A DNA stretch of 64,000 nt from Cricetomys ansorgei (taxonomy: Eukaryota > Chordata > Mammalia > Rodentia > Nesomyidae), in NCBI GenBank assembly GCA_026225945.1, contig JAMJFZ010003163.1, positions 15,700,501 to 15,764,500 of the forward strand, in the 5' to 3' direction. The notes under the pieces were generated by a model. The model saw only the letters and a list, made by a program, of their open reading frames with translations. It made no database searches and was not told the DNA's origin. Made by a program: the position numbers and the translations under genes. This document shows, one piece after another, positions 47,688-58,839 of the stretch. Numbering within the stretch: the first letter of the stretch is position 1; every line of letters begins with the position of its first letter.

Positions 47688-47823
47688 CCTGAGACAGGGT
47701 CTCTCTCTATAGCCCTGGCTACCCTGAAACTCTGTATAGACCAGGCTGAATTTGAATTTAGAGATCCACCTGTCTCTGCCTCTTGAGTTCTGGGATCAAA
47801 GGTGTGTGCCACCATGCCTGGGC
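47688..47823 (-). repeat. B1 SINE, antisense
   Basis: gagacagggtctctctctat through gccaccatgcctgg. Confidence 0.92.
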
Positions 47824-47904
47824 ATAAACAAATTCAAATAATAACAATAATAATAAAAACACTTTAATCAACTGCTTTTTTGATGATTTATTAAATCTCT
47901 TTTA

Positions 47905-48055
47905 CTTTTTTATTTATCATGTATGGGTGTTTTGTTTGTGTGTATGTCTAGGATAATGTATGATTCTCTGGAAATGAAGTCATGGTAGTTGTGAGTAGCT
48001 ATGTGGCTGCTGGGATTTGAACCTAGGTCCTCTGGAAGAGAGGCTAGTACTCTTT
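47905..48055 (-). repeat. B2/B3-class SINE, antisense
   Basis: ggctgctgggatttgaacct, aggtcctctggaagagaggc. Confidence 0.78.
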
Positions 48056-48067
48056 TCTTCTCTCCCT

Positions 48068-48229
48068 TTCTGAGACGGGGTGGAGGTGGGAGGTGAGGAG
48101 TGGGGCATGTTTCATTCTGTATCCCTGGCTGTTCTGGAACTTGCTATGTAGACCACACTGGCTTCTAATCTCGGAACTCCACCCGCCTGAGTGCTGGGAC
48201 TAAAGGTATGCGCCCCCACACCTGGCCAC
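48068..48229 (-). repeat. B1 SINE, antisense, with insertion
   Basis: ctggctgttctggaacttgc; an extra G-rich segment of about 35 bp lies after the gagacggggt start. Confidence 0.85.
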
Positions 48230-48459
48230 TTCTTAAATTTTGCAGCCATGTGGAGGCTTCTTGGTGTCCTCAGGCCTGGCACAGTCATCTGTGTCATGCC
48301 TGAGAAGGCTCCAAGGTGTGAAGGAGAGAAGGCCCCATCAGGCTAGCTGCTCCTGAAGATGGGAAGATGCCCCCAGCACCCACTCTCCCTGCCGTTAGAC
48401 AGCCTGACTCAATTCGACTTACTTTTGTGTTCTAGGCCCTGGGAAAATGATCCTCGGTG

Positions 48460-49330
48460 GCCCTGGCAGTGACTCAGACGGCCGGGAAGCCCCCTCCCTG
48501 GGGATGCCATGCCACCGATGGTGACTTTGCACCTATGTGGTAGAAGCCTAGGCCCAGGCCAGGCTCCCGGGGGCAGCCCAAAAGTGTCTTGGTCCCACAA
48601 CTAAGAGGGCCTGGGGGCTGGGCGGGGATGAGGAGCTCTTCTCAAAGGTCCTTTGTAGGAGCGGCTGGTGGGGGGAGGCGTCGGGGACCCCGCCCTGTGA
48701 CTCAGCCTCATTGCTGGGCAGTGACTCATGCCCAGGCCCCCTCGGGACGCCACCCGCAGCAGGTGCTGCCCGCTCCAGCTTCCACAAGTGTCCTCTACAG
48801 TCACTTCCATGGCAACTACTCCGGCCTGTGACCCACACCCACTTCCGGGAGTGCCCAAGTCGCAGACGGCCTTGTGCTGCTGGATCAACCATAGAGGGCA
48901 CCTACACCCGGCCCCTCCTTGTGGGAACTGGGCTGGGCGACTGGGGTGTGCTCGCCTTTGACTCACTTTTGAAAGATGGAATTCTCAAACCGGTCCGGAT
49001 GTAGCCTCTTCCTGCCTCTTTTAATAGGTGGGGAAACTGAGGCTACGGAACTCTGAGCAGGCAGGAGACGCAAAGTGGTCTGTGGAGGCATCAGAACCGG
49101 TTACTCCTGCAACGAGGTCTCCATTTTACTCATGTAAAAGGTAAACTGAGGCAGTAGCCCAAAGCCCAGGCCTGCCTTACTGCGCCCCCACCGCAGTCCT
49201 CCGGCCGCCGCCAGCCCTGGGCCGCCCGCCAGCCCGCCCGGCGCCGCCCGTCTGCGTCACGCAGCGGTGAGTCACCGCCCGCCCCACCCCCGCCCCAACA
49301 AACAGCGCGTTGCCTCGCAACGACCGCCGC
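48460..49330. promoter_or_regulatory. Putative AP-1 enhancer with GC-rich edge
   Basis: Five TGASTCA cores: 48470-48476, 48698-48704 (extended to TGACTCAGC, NRF2/MARE-like), 48722-48728, 48959-48965 and 49268-49274. A perfect palindrome CTGCGTCACGCAG lies at 49252-49264 and an RFX-like GTTGCCTCGCAAC at 49309-49321. The segment is free of SINEs, unlike both flanks. Function is inferred. Confidence 0.45.
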
Positions 49331-49723
49331 CAGCCTCAGTCGTGGGCCCGGGTTCGAGCCTCCAGCCCGGAAAGGAGCCAGGCAGGGGCGCTCCCCTGGT
49401 GGCCTTCCCCACGTCGGGGTTCAGATCAGGTTTGCAGTCCTGATGTGTGCAGACAGGCAGTATCTGTCATCTGGTTCGGGGTGCAAGAACAAGCCAGTTC
49501 TCAAACCAGACTCACTCCTGGTTCCCTGCAGGAAGGGAACTGGACCTCCAGGGTCAAAGCTACTCTCCCAGAAGCAGCCTGCTTGGTTAGGGATGGCAGT
49601 CCAAAGGCTGCTACAGGAGCATGTCCAGTTTTGCTAAATTTCCCGGTTCTAGGCTGCTGTCCGACTTCTGTCATTAACAAGTTAATTGTTTTTGTTTTGG
49701 TCTGGGGGAGGGGTTTGCTTGGT

Positions 49724-49830
49724 TAGACAGGGTTTCTTATGGTACAGCCTGACCTGGAACTCACTCTGTAGCCAAGGCTGACTTCCAGCTTCTGATCCTG
49801 CCTCCTCCTGGTGCTGAGATTACAGACCTG
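49724..49830 (-). repeat. B1 SINE, antisense, diverged
   Basis: agacagggtttcttatggta, ctggaactcactctgtagcc. Confidence 0.82.
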
Positions 49831-50194
49831 AAGTCCTATGTTTGTGGCTCATTAGCTACTTTATCGTTTGCTACAGACCTGTGATGTATGTACCTGGACG
49901 TTCCTAGTTTGAGACATGAACAGTCTCAAAGCACAGACATCCCGGGACAGAGTCCCAGTGGGTGATGTGAGTGGTTGTTGACTTGTTATGTCTGGAATAC
50001 CCTAGTGTGTGGGCATGAATGTCAAGTCCACAATGGAGTCGGTTGCATTTGAGCTTCGGACACAGTCAACACTGTGCCTCCTGTGCCTCCTTCCCTGAGG
50101 AGGCAGAAAGAGAAAGTCATCACTCAGCTGGCCTTCTGTGGGGATGTGACCAGCTGCCTGAGAGGAGATGGGTTTTGTCCCATTTAGGAGGTGT

Positions 50195-50398
50195 TTAGTG
50201 GCTGCGGAGATGGCTCAATAGTTAAGAGCACTTGCTGCTTTCTTACCAGGATCTGAGATCAGTTCCCAGCACTTATGACTGGTGGCCCATACCGCTTATA
50301 ACTCCAGTTCCAAGGGGTCTGATGTAACATTCTGGCCTTTGAGGGCACCTGCATTCATGTACACATACTCCTGCCCACACACACATACTTAGAATTTT
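50195..50398 (+). repeat. B2/B3-class SINE, sense
   Basis: ggctgcggagatggctcaat head; cccacacacacatactt tail. Confidence 0.87.
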
Positions 50399-50407
50399 AA
50401 TTTTATA

Positions 50408-50576
50408 ATTTCTAAATTTTAGATGCATTTATTTTACATGTATGAGTGTTTTGCCTGCATGTTAGTAAGTACACCCCGTGTGTGTCTGATGCCTGAGGTC
50501 AGAAGAAGGAATCAGATCACCAGGAACTGGAGTTACATGTGGGTGCTCTCAACCCCTGAGCCATCTCTCCAGCACC
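50408..50576 (-). repeat. B3-class SINE, antisense
   Basis: gagtgttttgcctgcatgtt, gagccatctctccagcacc. Confidence 0.88.
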
Positions 50577-50632
50577 ACGTACACTCATAATTAAAAACAG
50601 AACCTTAAAAAAAAGAGAAAAAAGAAAGAAAT

Positions 50633-50757
50633 GGCTGGGCGGTGGTGGTGCACACCTTTAATCCCAGCACTCAGGAGGCAGAGGCAGGTAGATCTCAGTG
50701 GGTTCAAGGCCAGCCTGGTCTACAGAGTGAGTTCCAGGACAGGAAAAAAAAAAAAAA
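50633..50757 (+). repeat. B1 SINE, sense
   Basis: ggctgggcggtggtggtgca; looks young. Confidence 0.93.
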
Positions 50758-50772
50758 GGAAAGGAAGAAAAA

Positions 50773-51030
50773 CTGTGGTCTTATCACTCTGGGAGGCAGA
50801 GGCAGGAGGACTGCTTCAAGTTTGAGGCCAGCCTTAGCTGTATAGTGAGTTCCACCAAGACTAGACTACACAGCAAAATCTTGTCTCAACTTCCACTTCA
50901 AATAAATACTGTTTATTTAGCATACATGGTGATACCATTTATATTCCCAGAATTTGGGAAGCTGTGGCAGGGGGAATCACAAATTTGGGGCCAGCCTGGG
51001 CTACAGACTGAATCTCTATCTCAAAAGCAA
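50773..51030 (+). repeat. Two B1 SINEs in tandem, sense, diverged
   Basis: First copy 50773-50890 (gggaggcagaggcaggagga); second 50918-51030 (ggccagcctgggctacagac). Confidence 0.75.
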
Positions 51031-51089
51031 GCGAACAGGACTGGAGATGTGTCTCGCTCCGCAGGCACAGAGCCCTATGAATTAGCACT

Positions 51090-51240
51090 GCATAAATGGT
51101 GGAGCTATGCAGTGCCTGTAATACACTCAGTACGAAGACAGGAGGGGCAGAAGTTCAAGATGATCTCTAGTTACCTAGGAAGACTGAAGCCAGCCTGAGA
51201 TACTGGAGACTGTCTCAAAACAAGCAAACAACACTAAAAA
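51090..51240 (+). repeat. B1-like SINE, sense, old
   Basis: gtgcctgtaatacactcagt and actgtctcaaaacaagc. Confidence 0.55.
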
Positions 51241-51570
51241 TCCAACATCAACAATAAAACCCTGGGAGATGCCAGGGCAGAGGTGTGAAAGGAGGTGTGG
51301 CTAAGGAGCAGGTGGGAGGATGGGGTGAGAGAGGGAACCCGGACTGGGTTCCATTGTTTCTCTTGAGAATGGAGGGTAGAAAGGGTCCGGTGGGGAGCAG
51401 AGAGCTGTTGGGAGTGTACCTAGGCCAGAGGTCCCAGCATCCACCTGGGATAGTAAGCCCACCTGCTAACCGCAGCGCCAGGGAACAGAGCCGCTCTTCC
51501 AGCTTCCACTGTCCCCTCATACACAGACACATATATGAAATTTGTTTTACATTTATTTATTTACTTACTT

Positions 51571-51713
51571 GGTTTTTTGAGATAGGGTTTCTCTGTTGTA
51601 ACTCTGGCTGTCCTGAAACTCCATAGACCAGGCTGGCCTGGAACTCACAGAGATCTGCCTGCCTCTGCCCCCTGAGTGCTGAGATTTAAGTCATGGGCCA
51701 CCACTGCCTGGCT
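51571..51713 (-). repeat. B1 SINE, antisense
   Basis: gagatagggtttctctgttg through caccactgcctggc. Confidence 0.93.
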
Positions 51714-51736
51714 ATAAGATATGTTTTTAAAAAATC

Positions 51737-51888
51737 ACGCTGGACACGGTGGCACACACCTTTAATGTCTGCACTCAGGAGGCAGAGGCAGGTCCGTTTC
51801 TAGAATCAAGGCTAGCCTGGTCTATCTGCAAAGTGATTTCCAGAGAACCAGTTGTATACAGTGTAACCCTGTCTCAAAAAAATACATT
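51737..51888 (+). repeat. B1 SINE, sense
   Basis: cgctggacacggtggcacac, cagtgtaaccctgtctcaaa. Confidence 0.9.
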
Positions 51889-52029
51889 ATCTAAAATTAA
51901 AATAAAACAAAAAGCCCAACCATTTACATTTGAATTTAGGATTCAGAGTAAGACATTTTTAGTATAACTTTTTTTGTGTGTGTTTAGTATATGTGCCTCC
52001 TAAATATGGCAGGGGACACAGTGGCATAT

Positions 52030-52173
52030 TTTTGTTGCTGTTGTTTCAAAATGGTCTCACAGTGTAACTCTGTCCTGGAACTCACTATGTAGACCAAGCT
52101 GGCCCTGGAACTCAGAGATCCACGTACCTCTGCTTCTCAAGTGCTGGGGTTAAAGGCGTGCGCCACTATGCCC
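52030..52173 (-). repeat. B1 SINE, antisense
   Basis: ctgtcctggaactcactatg, ggttaaaggcgtgcgccact. Confidence 0.9.
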
Positions 52174-52599
52174 TACTCTTAACATACTTTAAAAAATAGA
52201 AAGCAGACCTAAATCAAGACAGTGTCTCGGCCTGTAAGCCCACCACTTGTAAAGCTGGGGAAGGGAGATTGCCAGGAGTCTTAGAACAACCTAGGTACAG
52301 ACTGAGTTCCAAGCCAGTCTGGGCCACAGAAGGAGACCCTGTCTTCCAGAATATCCCCTCCTGGCGACACAAAAAACTCCACAGCGTATTTGGAAATCCG
52401 ATGGAATTGCATGCTTTGTGTTTTATCTGGAAACCCCACTGGAGAGGGAGCTACACGTGGAGCTAAAGTCATTTTATTGGCTTTGGCCCCAACCTGGGGT
52501 CCCTCCCTGCACCTGGCAGAAGCCGATGGATGCGACCTGTTCCCATTTTAAGAGGTTAGGTGAGGCCCGGAGGGGGTGGGGGCGGGGGAGATGATCACT

Positions 52600-53000
52600 A
52601 GTTTTTAGGTACGTGGGTGACGGGTTCGGCGGGTGCTGTGGCCCCGGTCCCCTGCCCCTGCTCCGGTTGTTGCCTCCGGGCTCGTTTTACCTCCTCCCGC
52701 AGCCGGCGACAGGAAGTGCACTCGCGTGGGAGCGGCGGGGGCGTCCGCGCGCAGTCCCCCAGTCTCGACCGGTTTCCCAGTGCCCCGGGACAGGGATCCC
52801 CTGCTCCGGCCTCGGGACCCCCGAGCTGAGCCCCGCCCCTGCCATTGTTTACTCCGCGGCAGACTCCAGGAAACTTTGCTTGCCCGCAGTAATTTTATTT
52901 GGGAAAGTCGGCCAGTTGCCATAGCAACCGCACTGACGTCAGAGGGGCTGGGGCCCGAAATCCCCCGGAAAGGAGGGGGTGTTGAGGAGGGGAGACCCTA
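52600..53000. promoter_or_regulatory. CpG island with perfect X-box and CRE
   Basis: A GC-rich block containing the RFX X-box GTTGCCATAGCAAC (52915-52928) and, five bases on, the palindromic CRE TGACGTCA (52934-52941). It could be a promoter or enhancer. No confident first exon or donor was identified on either strand. Confidence 0.55.
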
Positions 53001-53159
53001 AGAAGATCTCTCTTTAACCCTGCGCGCTCCACCGCCTAGCGGCCGCCCATAATCAAATTTAACTGACATCTTGTGCTCCTCCCCCCCTTTCTCCCTGGCC
53101 AGGGTTCCATGTCAGCCACTGGTGCTGGGCTAGGCCTGGGCCCTCCTGTGTCACCCACC

Positions 53160-53790
53160 CCAACAACCTTCTGGTAGCTACCTATCTCGGGGCCACACCT
53201 GTGTCACCCAACAACGTGCTGTAACTACCTTTCCCGGGGTTGTCACCCCAACATCACTCCGGAAACTACCTATTCTGGGGCCCCTCCTGTGTCACCCCAA
53301 CAGTGTCCTGGTAACTACCCACCCCAGAGGCCCCTCCTGTGTCACCCCAACAGTGTCCTGGTAACTACCCACCCCAGAGGCCCCTCCTTGTGTCACCCCA
53401 ACAGTGTCCTGGTAACTACCCACCCCAGAGGCCCCTCCTTGTGTCACCCCAACAGTGTCCTGGTAACTACCCACCCCGGGGCCCCTCCTGTGTCACTCAA
53501 CAGTGTCCTGGGGCCCCTCCTGTGTCACCCAACAACGTCCTGTAACTACCCATCCTGGGGTTGTCACCCCAACAGTGTCCTGGTAACTACCCACCCCAGA
53601 GGCCCCTCCTTGTGTCACCCCAACAGTGTCCTGGTAACTACCCACCCCGGGGCCCCTCCTGTGTCACTCAACAGTGTCCTGGGGCCCCTCCTGTGTCACC
53701 CAACAACGTCTTGTAACTACCCATCCTGGGGTTGTCACCCCAACAGTGTCCTGGTAACTACCCACCCCGGGGCCCCTCGTGGCCACCCAC
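53160..53790. repeat. Minisatellite, about 52 bp unit with 171-bp higher-order repeat
   Basis: Units contain caccccaacagtgtcctggt and aactacccaccccagaggcc. The block with cacccaacaacgtc(c/t)tgtaac recurs at 53521 and 53692, showing a 171-bp higher-order duplication. The frame stays open because 171 is divisible by 3. Confidence 0.93.
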
Positions 53791-54499
53791 CCCTCCAGAG
53801 ACCCTGGCAACCCTGTTCATCTCCAGGGGACTCCCTGAGCCGAAATGGCAGGCCCCGTCTGGCCGGCACTAGGCCCCATACCGGCGGCTGAATGTCAGAG
53901 CTGGGCGCCCTCCCCGGATGCGGGGAGCGGCAGTGCCCCAGCGAGGGGGCAGGGATCTGCTGGGCCCGGGACAGTCCACAACACAGCCGGTCGCCAGGGC
54001 GACAGGAGGCGGGCTGCCTGAAGGCCAGAGGAGCCAGCCGCCAGCCAGTGGGGAGGAGCCACCCTAACCGCAGTGACGTGCGGCCTCCCTGTTTGAAGTC
54101 TCTGTGCAGCGTTGCCATGGGGCTCAGGGCGCCCTGCGTGTGCGCCTGGGTGACCTGTGGGGCGACCTTCAGACTTGACAGGGTCCCTTGACGCAGCCCT
54201 CCCCAGCTCCATCAACTTGGTGGGATCTTAGATGTTCTACATGACAGAACCAGCATCCAGACATTTCGGCCTTGTGTGTGCTCATGATTATGTGTGTGTG
54301 TGTATGTATGTACATGTGTGTGCCCACATAGTATGGCCTCACCTTGTCCAGGACCTCTCCGTTTTCTCCCATGACTGAGCTTGGTGAGCTGACATCCCAC
54401 TGACTCCTGTCTCTGGGTCAGGGCAGACAATGAGGGTCGGGTACTGGGGGCCACACACGAGAATGATAAACCAGTTCACTCAATGAAGGGGTGTCTCCA

Positions 54500-54618
54500 G
54501 GCCAATGTGATGGTGCATGCCTGTCATCTCAGTCCTAGGGAAACTGAGGCAGGAGGAACATGAGTCCCAAGCAAGCTGAGCCGGAAGTTCACAGTGAAAC
54601 TCTGCCTCAACAAAACAC
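54500..54618 (+). repeat. B1 SINE, sense, diverged
   Basis: aatgtgatggtgcatgcctg, gaaactgaggcaggaggaac. Confidence 0.78.
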
Positions 54619-54819
54619 AATGGGAAGAAAAAAGAAGTGTCGCCAGAGAACAGAGGAGACCTTGGCTAAATATGTGTCTGAGAACAGGGTGATGGAGGTC
54701 GCCACCCCAGAGACTGGTCTGTACCTGAGTCTTTGTATTCCTTCTGTGTCCACAGGTCTCTAGGGGAACCCCATGCATGCATATTCTCTCTCACTACCCC
54801 CTTATCTCTATCTTTCACT

Positions 54820-54980
54820 GTTTGAGACAGGGTCTCATATAGTCTAAGCTGGTCTCGAACTCACCACGTAGCCCAAGGATGACTTTGAACATGTGACCCT
54901 TCTGTCTCTACCTCCCAGGGTCACACTGCAACCCAGGCTGGCCTCCGACTTGTGATTTTCCTGCCTCAGCCTCTGGAATG
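54820..54980 (-). repeat. B1-like SINEs, antisense
   Basis: gtttgagacagggtctcata, then a second partial copy from 54927. Confidence 0.72.
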
Positions 54981-54989
54981 CCGGGCTGA

Positions 54990-56030
54990 CAAGCTAGAAC
55001 CCAACTTTTTGTCCTCATTTATACCTGCTCAGGGCGCCATGGGGCATCTCTCCCACCTTCCAGGGCCCGCCCTGAGTTGGGGAATTCTGTGCCACCCCAA
55101 ATCCTCCCCTGGGGCCTCCGCGGGGTGGGCCGATCTTTTGCCTCCTGCCCCAACCTGTCAGATCCTGCAGTCTGGGCCAGCCTGCCTCTTGGGGCCCCAC
55201 AAGGAAGGAAGCTGTAAAGTCCCAGGGACGACAACTCAGAGCACCTTCCACCCAATTCCGTGCACACCCCAAAATGTGAGAGTGCTGAGCTGGGCCACCT
55301 GTCCCTCCAGTGCCCCACCTGGCATGTGCTGGGCCACCATCCCGAGACCCTAGCAAATGGGAGGTGGCCCTTCTCCCCAAGATGGGGACTGCATTGGCTG
55401 TCTTTGGAAATGTTGAGGGTGGTTGGGAAAATCTGCGTCTAACGCAGTACCCACCCATTTCCGAGAAGGCCCTGACCCATGATGTGGCATGTCCGGGTTC
55501 AGCGTGGGCTGGGGTCCATCTGCTTCTGCCCTGCCTTGCGGAGGGCCAAGGAGCAGTCTGACATGCCCAAGGAGGTTGGCGTGGCCACAGAGGGAACCCT
55601 GCCCCTCCTTGGCTGGGTTTTGTTCCCGGCCCCCCACCTGGGCACCAGGCCAGGCCCTGAGGCAGGGCCTAGTCCGGGGAACAATGCCACCGTGTTCCTG
55701 ACGGTGGAGGGGAAGCCTAAGGATGAAGAGGGAAGAAGAGAAGGATGGGGTTGGGGCAGAGGGTTTTTTCTCAGGGATATACCCGTAGTTGTGGGAGTCT
55801 CTTAGAGGTCCCTAGTGGGTGCTGGGAAGCTTGGAAAGAGGAGGGGCCCAGACTCAGGGGTCACCTGGCCTAGTGTCAGAAATTCTTTTCCACAACAGCA
55901 AGAGAGGGTTGGGTGAGATAAAAGGAGGGACTTCCTAGACCTGGAGAAGGTGCTGTGGAAGTGAAGATTCCCACTTGGCAGGACCCCAGAGTACCCAGGC
56001 CTATGCCCAGTCCGGATAGAGAGAAAGTTG
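54990..56030. other. Intergenic, no gene found
   Basis: SINE-free GC-moderate sequence between the 54.9-kb SINEs and the 56-kb CpG island. Overlapping open frames show no domain. Confidence 0.45.
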
Positions 56031-56640
56031 GGCCTGAGTTGGGGGGACAAGGCGAGAGAGCGCGGGGCGGGCCGCCTCGGGGGCACATGACGACGGCGCC
56101 CGCCCCGCCCCGCGCCCGCCCCCTGCCCGGCCGTGGGGGGAGGAGACGCGGAGGTTTTAAAGGCGATCTGGGCCGGCCGGCGGGGTGGGGCGCGGCCGGC
56201 GTCGTCTCGCCCGCGCGCAGCCCGGCTCCCCTCCCCCGCGGGGAAGTGGGGTCGGGCCGGGAGAGACTCGCGGGCGGCGGCAACTTTCCCGCGCGGGCCG
56301 GGGAGCGGACGGGGGGCCCGAGCGTCCGGCCCGGGAGGCCAGAGCTGGATCTCGCTGCGGGCGACGGCAGGTAGACTCGCGGGGCCGGAGGCCTGCCCCC
56401 CGAGTGCGGCGCCGGCCGCAGCCCGGGTCTCCAGGGGAGGCCTGATGTCTCGTGCTAGCCCCAGACTGACCTCTAGGTTTGCAGGCCACCGAGCCCCCCA
56501 GCTGCTCGTGACCTTCCCGCCCGGCCAGGCCCACGGGCCGCTCGAGTGTCTAGGAAGTGCCGTGGCGCCCCGTACCTGCCCCCTTCCCAGCCTCCAGCAG
56601 CCGCCTCTGACAGGGTGGCCCGAGAAGGTAAGTCTGAGGG
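56030..56640 (+). promoter_or_regulatory. CpG island, candidate distal promoter of the miR-23a host RNA
   Basis: Very dense CpG with GC boxes at 56090-56130 and TTTTAAAG at 56155-56162, which would place a start near 56185. Plus-strand donors follow at 56371 and 56628. Downstream gene assignment is by strand and position only. Confidence 0.45.
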
Positions 56641-57330
56641 CTGGAGGACCCCGGCACGAGGGCTGCCCCAACCAGCCCAGCCGAAAGCCGGCGCCACCCG
56701 ACAGGTGCCCAGGCTCCCAGGCGAGGTGATGCGGGCTCACCCACGCACTGTGCCCGGGCCAGCCTGGGCACATGTGTTCACACCACAGCCCTGGGAAGGG
56801 AGGAGCACCGGGGCCCGTGCCCCGGGGAGCACCAGAGTTCTCTGTCCTTGTGTCCGGGGGGTCCCCTGAGAGCATCCTAAAGACCCCCCAACTGGGCAGG
56901 CCTTGCTTGAGGACCTAGCAGGGGGCCTTAAAATAGATGTGGGCCCAGCCCAGGGCTGGCACGCGGCGCATATGCGTGACAGGGCGTGTCCAGGGGGTCG
57001 GGCCTGTCTGCGCTGGCCCGGCCTCTGAGCTTGGCAGATTCTTGCTCGCTGGAGAGAGACAGCCAAGGCGGATGCCCCACGAGGCACCCCTATGCCATGG
57101 CCACCCTATGCCTGTTGCAAGTGGAGGCCAGATGTTCCCAGCAGGCCACAGCCTGCCCCATCCTCTTGCACTTCCGTGCAGCGGGACTGTGTGGGAACAG
57201 GAGGGTCTCAGTGGAGCAAGGCTGGCTTGAGACTCATTGCAATACTCCTGCCTCAGCTTCCTGCCTTCTGGGATGGCGGGATACATTCCTATTGCAGCAT
57301 CAATCTAGTTACTTGTTCTGTTTTTGTTTT

Positions 57331-57640
57331 TTAAGACAGGGTCTCTGGTAACCCAGGCTGGCTTCAAACTTCTGATCCTCCCGTCCCCGCCCGCCCGAGT
57401 CCTGGGATCACAGGCCTTCCCGGTCACTGGCCTTCACAGCGCTGGTGAACTCAGGGACTCGCATGTCAGGCGAGCGCTCTGCTACTTGAGCTGTCTTCAT
57501 GCCTTTTTTTAGTTAATGGACAGGGTTTCCTGTAGCCCAGGCTGGCCTAAACTTGCCACGAAGCCGACAATGGTTTCGAAGTCCCCATTCTCCTGCCTGC
57601 GTCTCTCAAATGCTAGGATGGTGGACGTGGGCCACCAACC
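57331..57640 (-). repeat. Two B1-like SINEs, antisense, diverged
   Basis: 57331-57416 (aagacagggtctctggtaac) and 57505-57640 (agcccaggctggcctaaact). Confidence 0.68.
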
Positions 57641-58209
57641 CCAACTCAGGCGGACTTTTCTATATGGAGACCGCGTAGACACAGCTGGGACTGGCTCCGC
57701 CTCAGTTTTTCCATCTGTAAATGGGAACAGTTGGGGTGTAGTGGAACAGAGCACACCTCGCCCCCATTAGTCTCCTGTAAGGTGTCCTGATCTCTTCATC
57801 TCCTGCTGTTGAATGTCCTGCGTGATTGTGGAGGTGTGTCTTCCTAGCTGGTCATGGGGAAGAATTGAGGGTGGTGGCGTGGGCGTGAGAATTCTTGGGC
57901 AGGGAAGGACAGCACCATGCCGGGCATGGCTGAGTCACACTCCAGCGGCGCCTTGCCTCAGGCAGCTGGGGCTGGTGCTGGCGCCACCCTGGGTGTGGCT
58001 GCTGAGCTGTGGCCCTGGGCAGAGCAGGGCTGGGTGGCCAGGATGGGCACATGGGCCATGAGGGATTGGAGGGAGCAAATTTGGGATGCCCCTTGGTACT
58101 CACCTTCCAAGACGGGCCATCCAGCCACAAGGATGCTCTGGGGGCTCAGGAACCTTAAGCCTTGGGCCTGGAAATAATTATTATTAATCTTATTTCATCA
58201 AAAGAACCT

Positions 58210-58475
58210 TTTTGAGGCATGGCCTCGTAGTCCAGGATGGCCTCGAACTCCTGATCCGTCTGCCTTACCTCCCGAGTTGCTCGGGTTACACGTGCACACT
58301 GCCACGCAGTCCGTGCTCAGGATCAGACCCACTGACCCTATGCTTCTTGCAAACTAGGCAAACACTCTATCCCCAGTCAATACTGGGAGTTGAGACCGGC
58401 TCATTTCTTAGCCTACATTGCAATCCTCCTGCCTCAGCCTCCTGAATGGTAGAATGACAGACATGCCTCACAAAG
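58210..58475 (-). repeat. B1/ID-type fragments, antisense
   Basis: gatggcctcgaactcctgat at 58239; an ID-like piece around 58320-58370; another B1 end at 58415-58475. Confidence 0.62.
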
Positions 58476-58617
58476 CCTGTCTGGTTCCTGGAAGTTTTGG
58501 AGCGTTAAAGGACTGAGCCAGAGCCTTTCAGAAGACAGTCAGTGATGGAGGTCCGGGCTCCTAGATCCTATCGGGGCCTAGGGTGAACTTCACCCTGTGG
58601 GCTCTGATTGGCTTGAG

Positions 58618-58692
58618 GGGAACTTAGGAGTTGGGGGTGTGACTCAGTGGTAGAGCCAGCATGCGCCAGGCACCGAGGCGTCTCCAGCACTG
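58618..58692 (+). repeat. ID SINE, sense
   Basis: gtgactcagtggtagagcca keeps the box-A-like part of the tRNA-derived promoter. Confidence 0.8.
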
Positions 58693-58839
58693 CGAAAAGA
58701 AATGGAGTAGGGGATTTGGTTGGACCGTGGCTGGCGGGCAGAGAGTGTGGGACGTGGCTGTCGTCTTTCCCTATTTATACCAAGTGATTCAGCCCTCCCT
58801 CACCCCTTCCTGCGCCCCCTCCGCTCCCGGGTAGGCACC

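Noticed and set aside
53289..53891. 200-codon open frame of repeated HPNSVLVTTHP-type units
   Set aside because: It is the translation of the minisatellite; the frame is kept only because the higher-order unit (171 bp) is divisible by three.
55802..56875. 357-codon minus frame through the 56-kb CpG island
   Set aside because: Low-complexity composition, no domain and no splice support; it is antisense to the donors seen.
58618..58692. tRNA-like box sequences in ID and B2 elements
   Set aside because: They belong to tRNA-derived SINEs; no cloverleaf with an intact anticodon arm and no pol III terminator marks a real tRNA gene.
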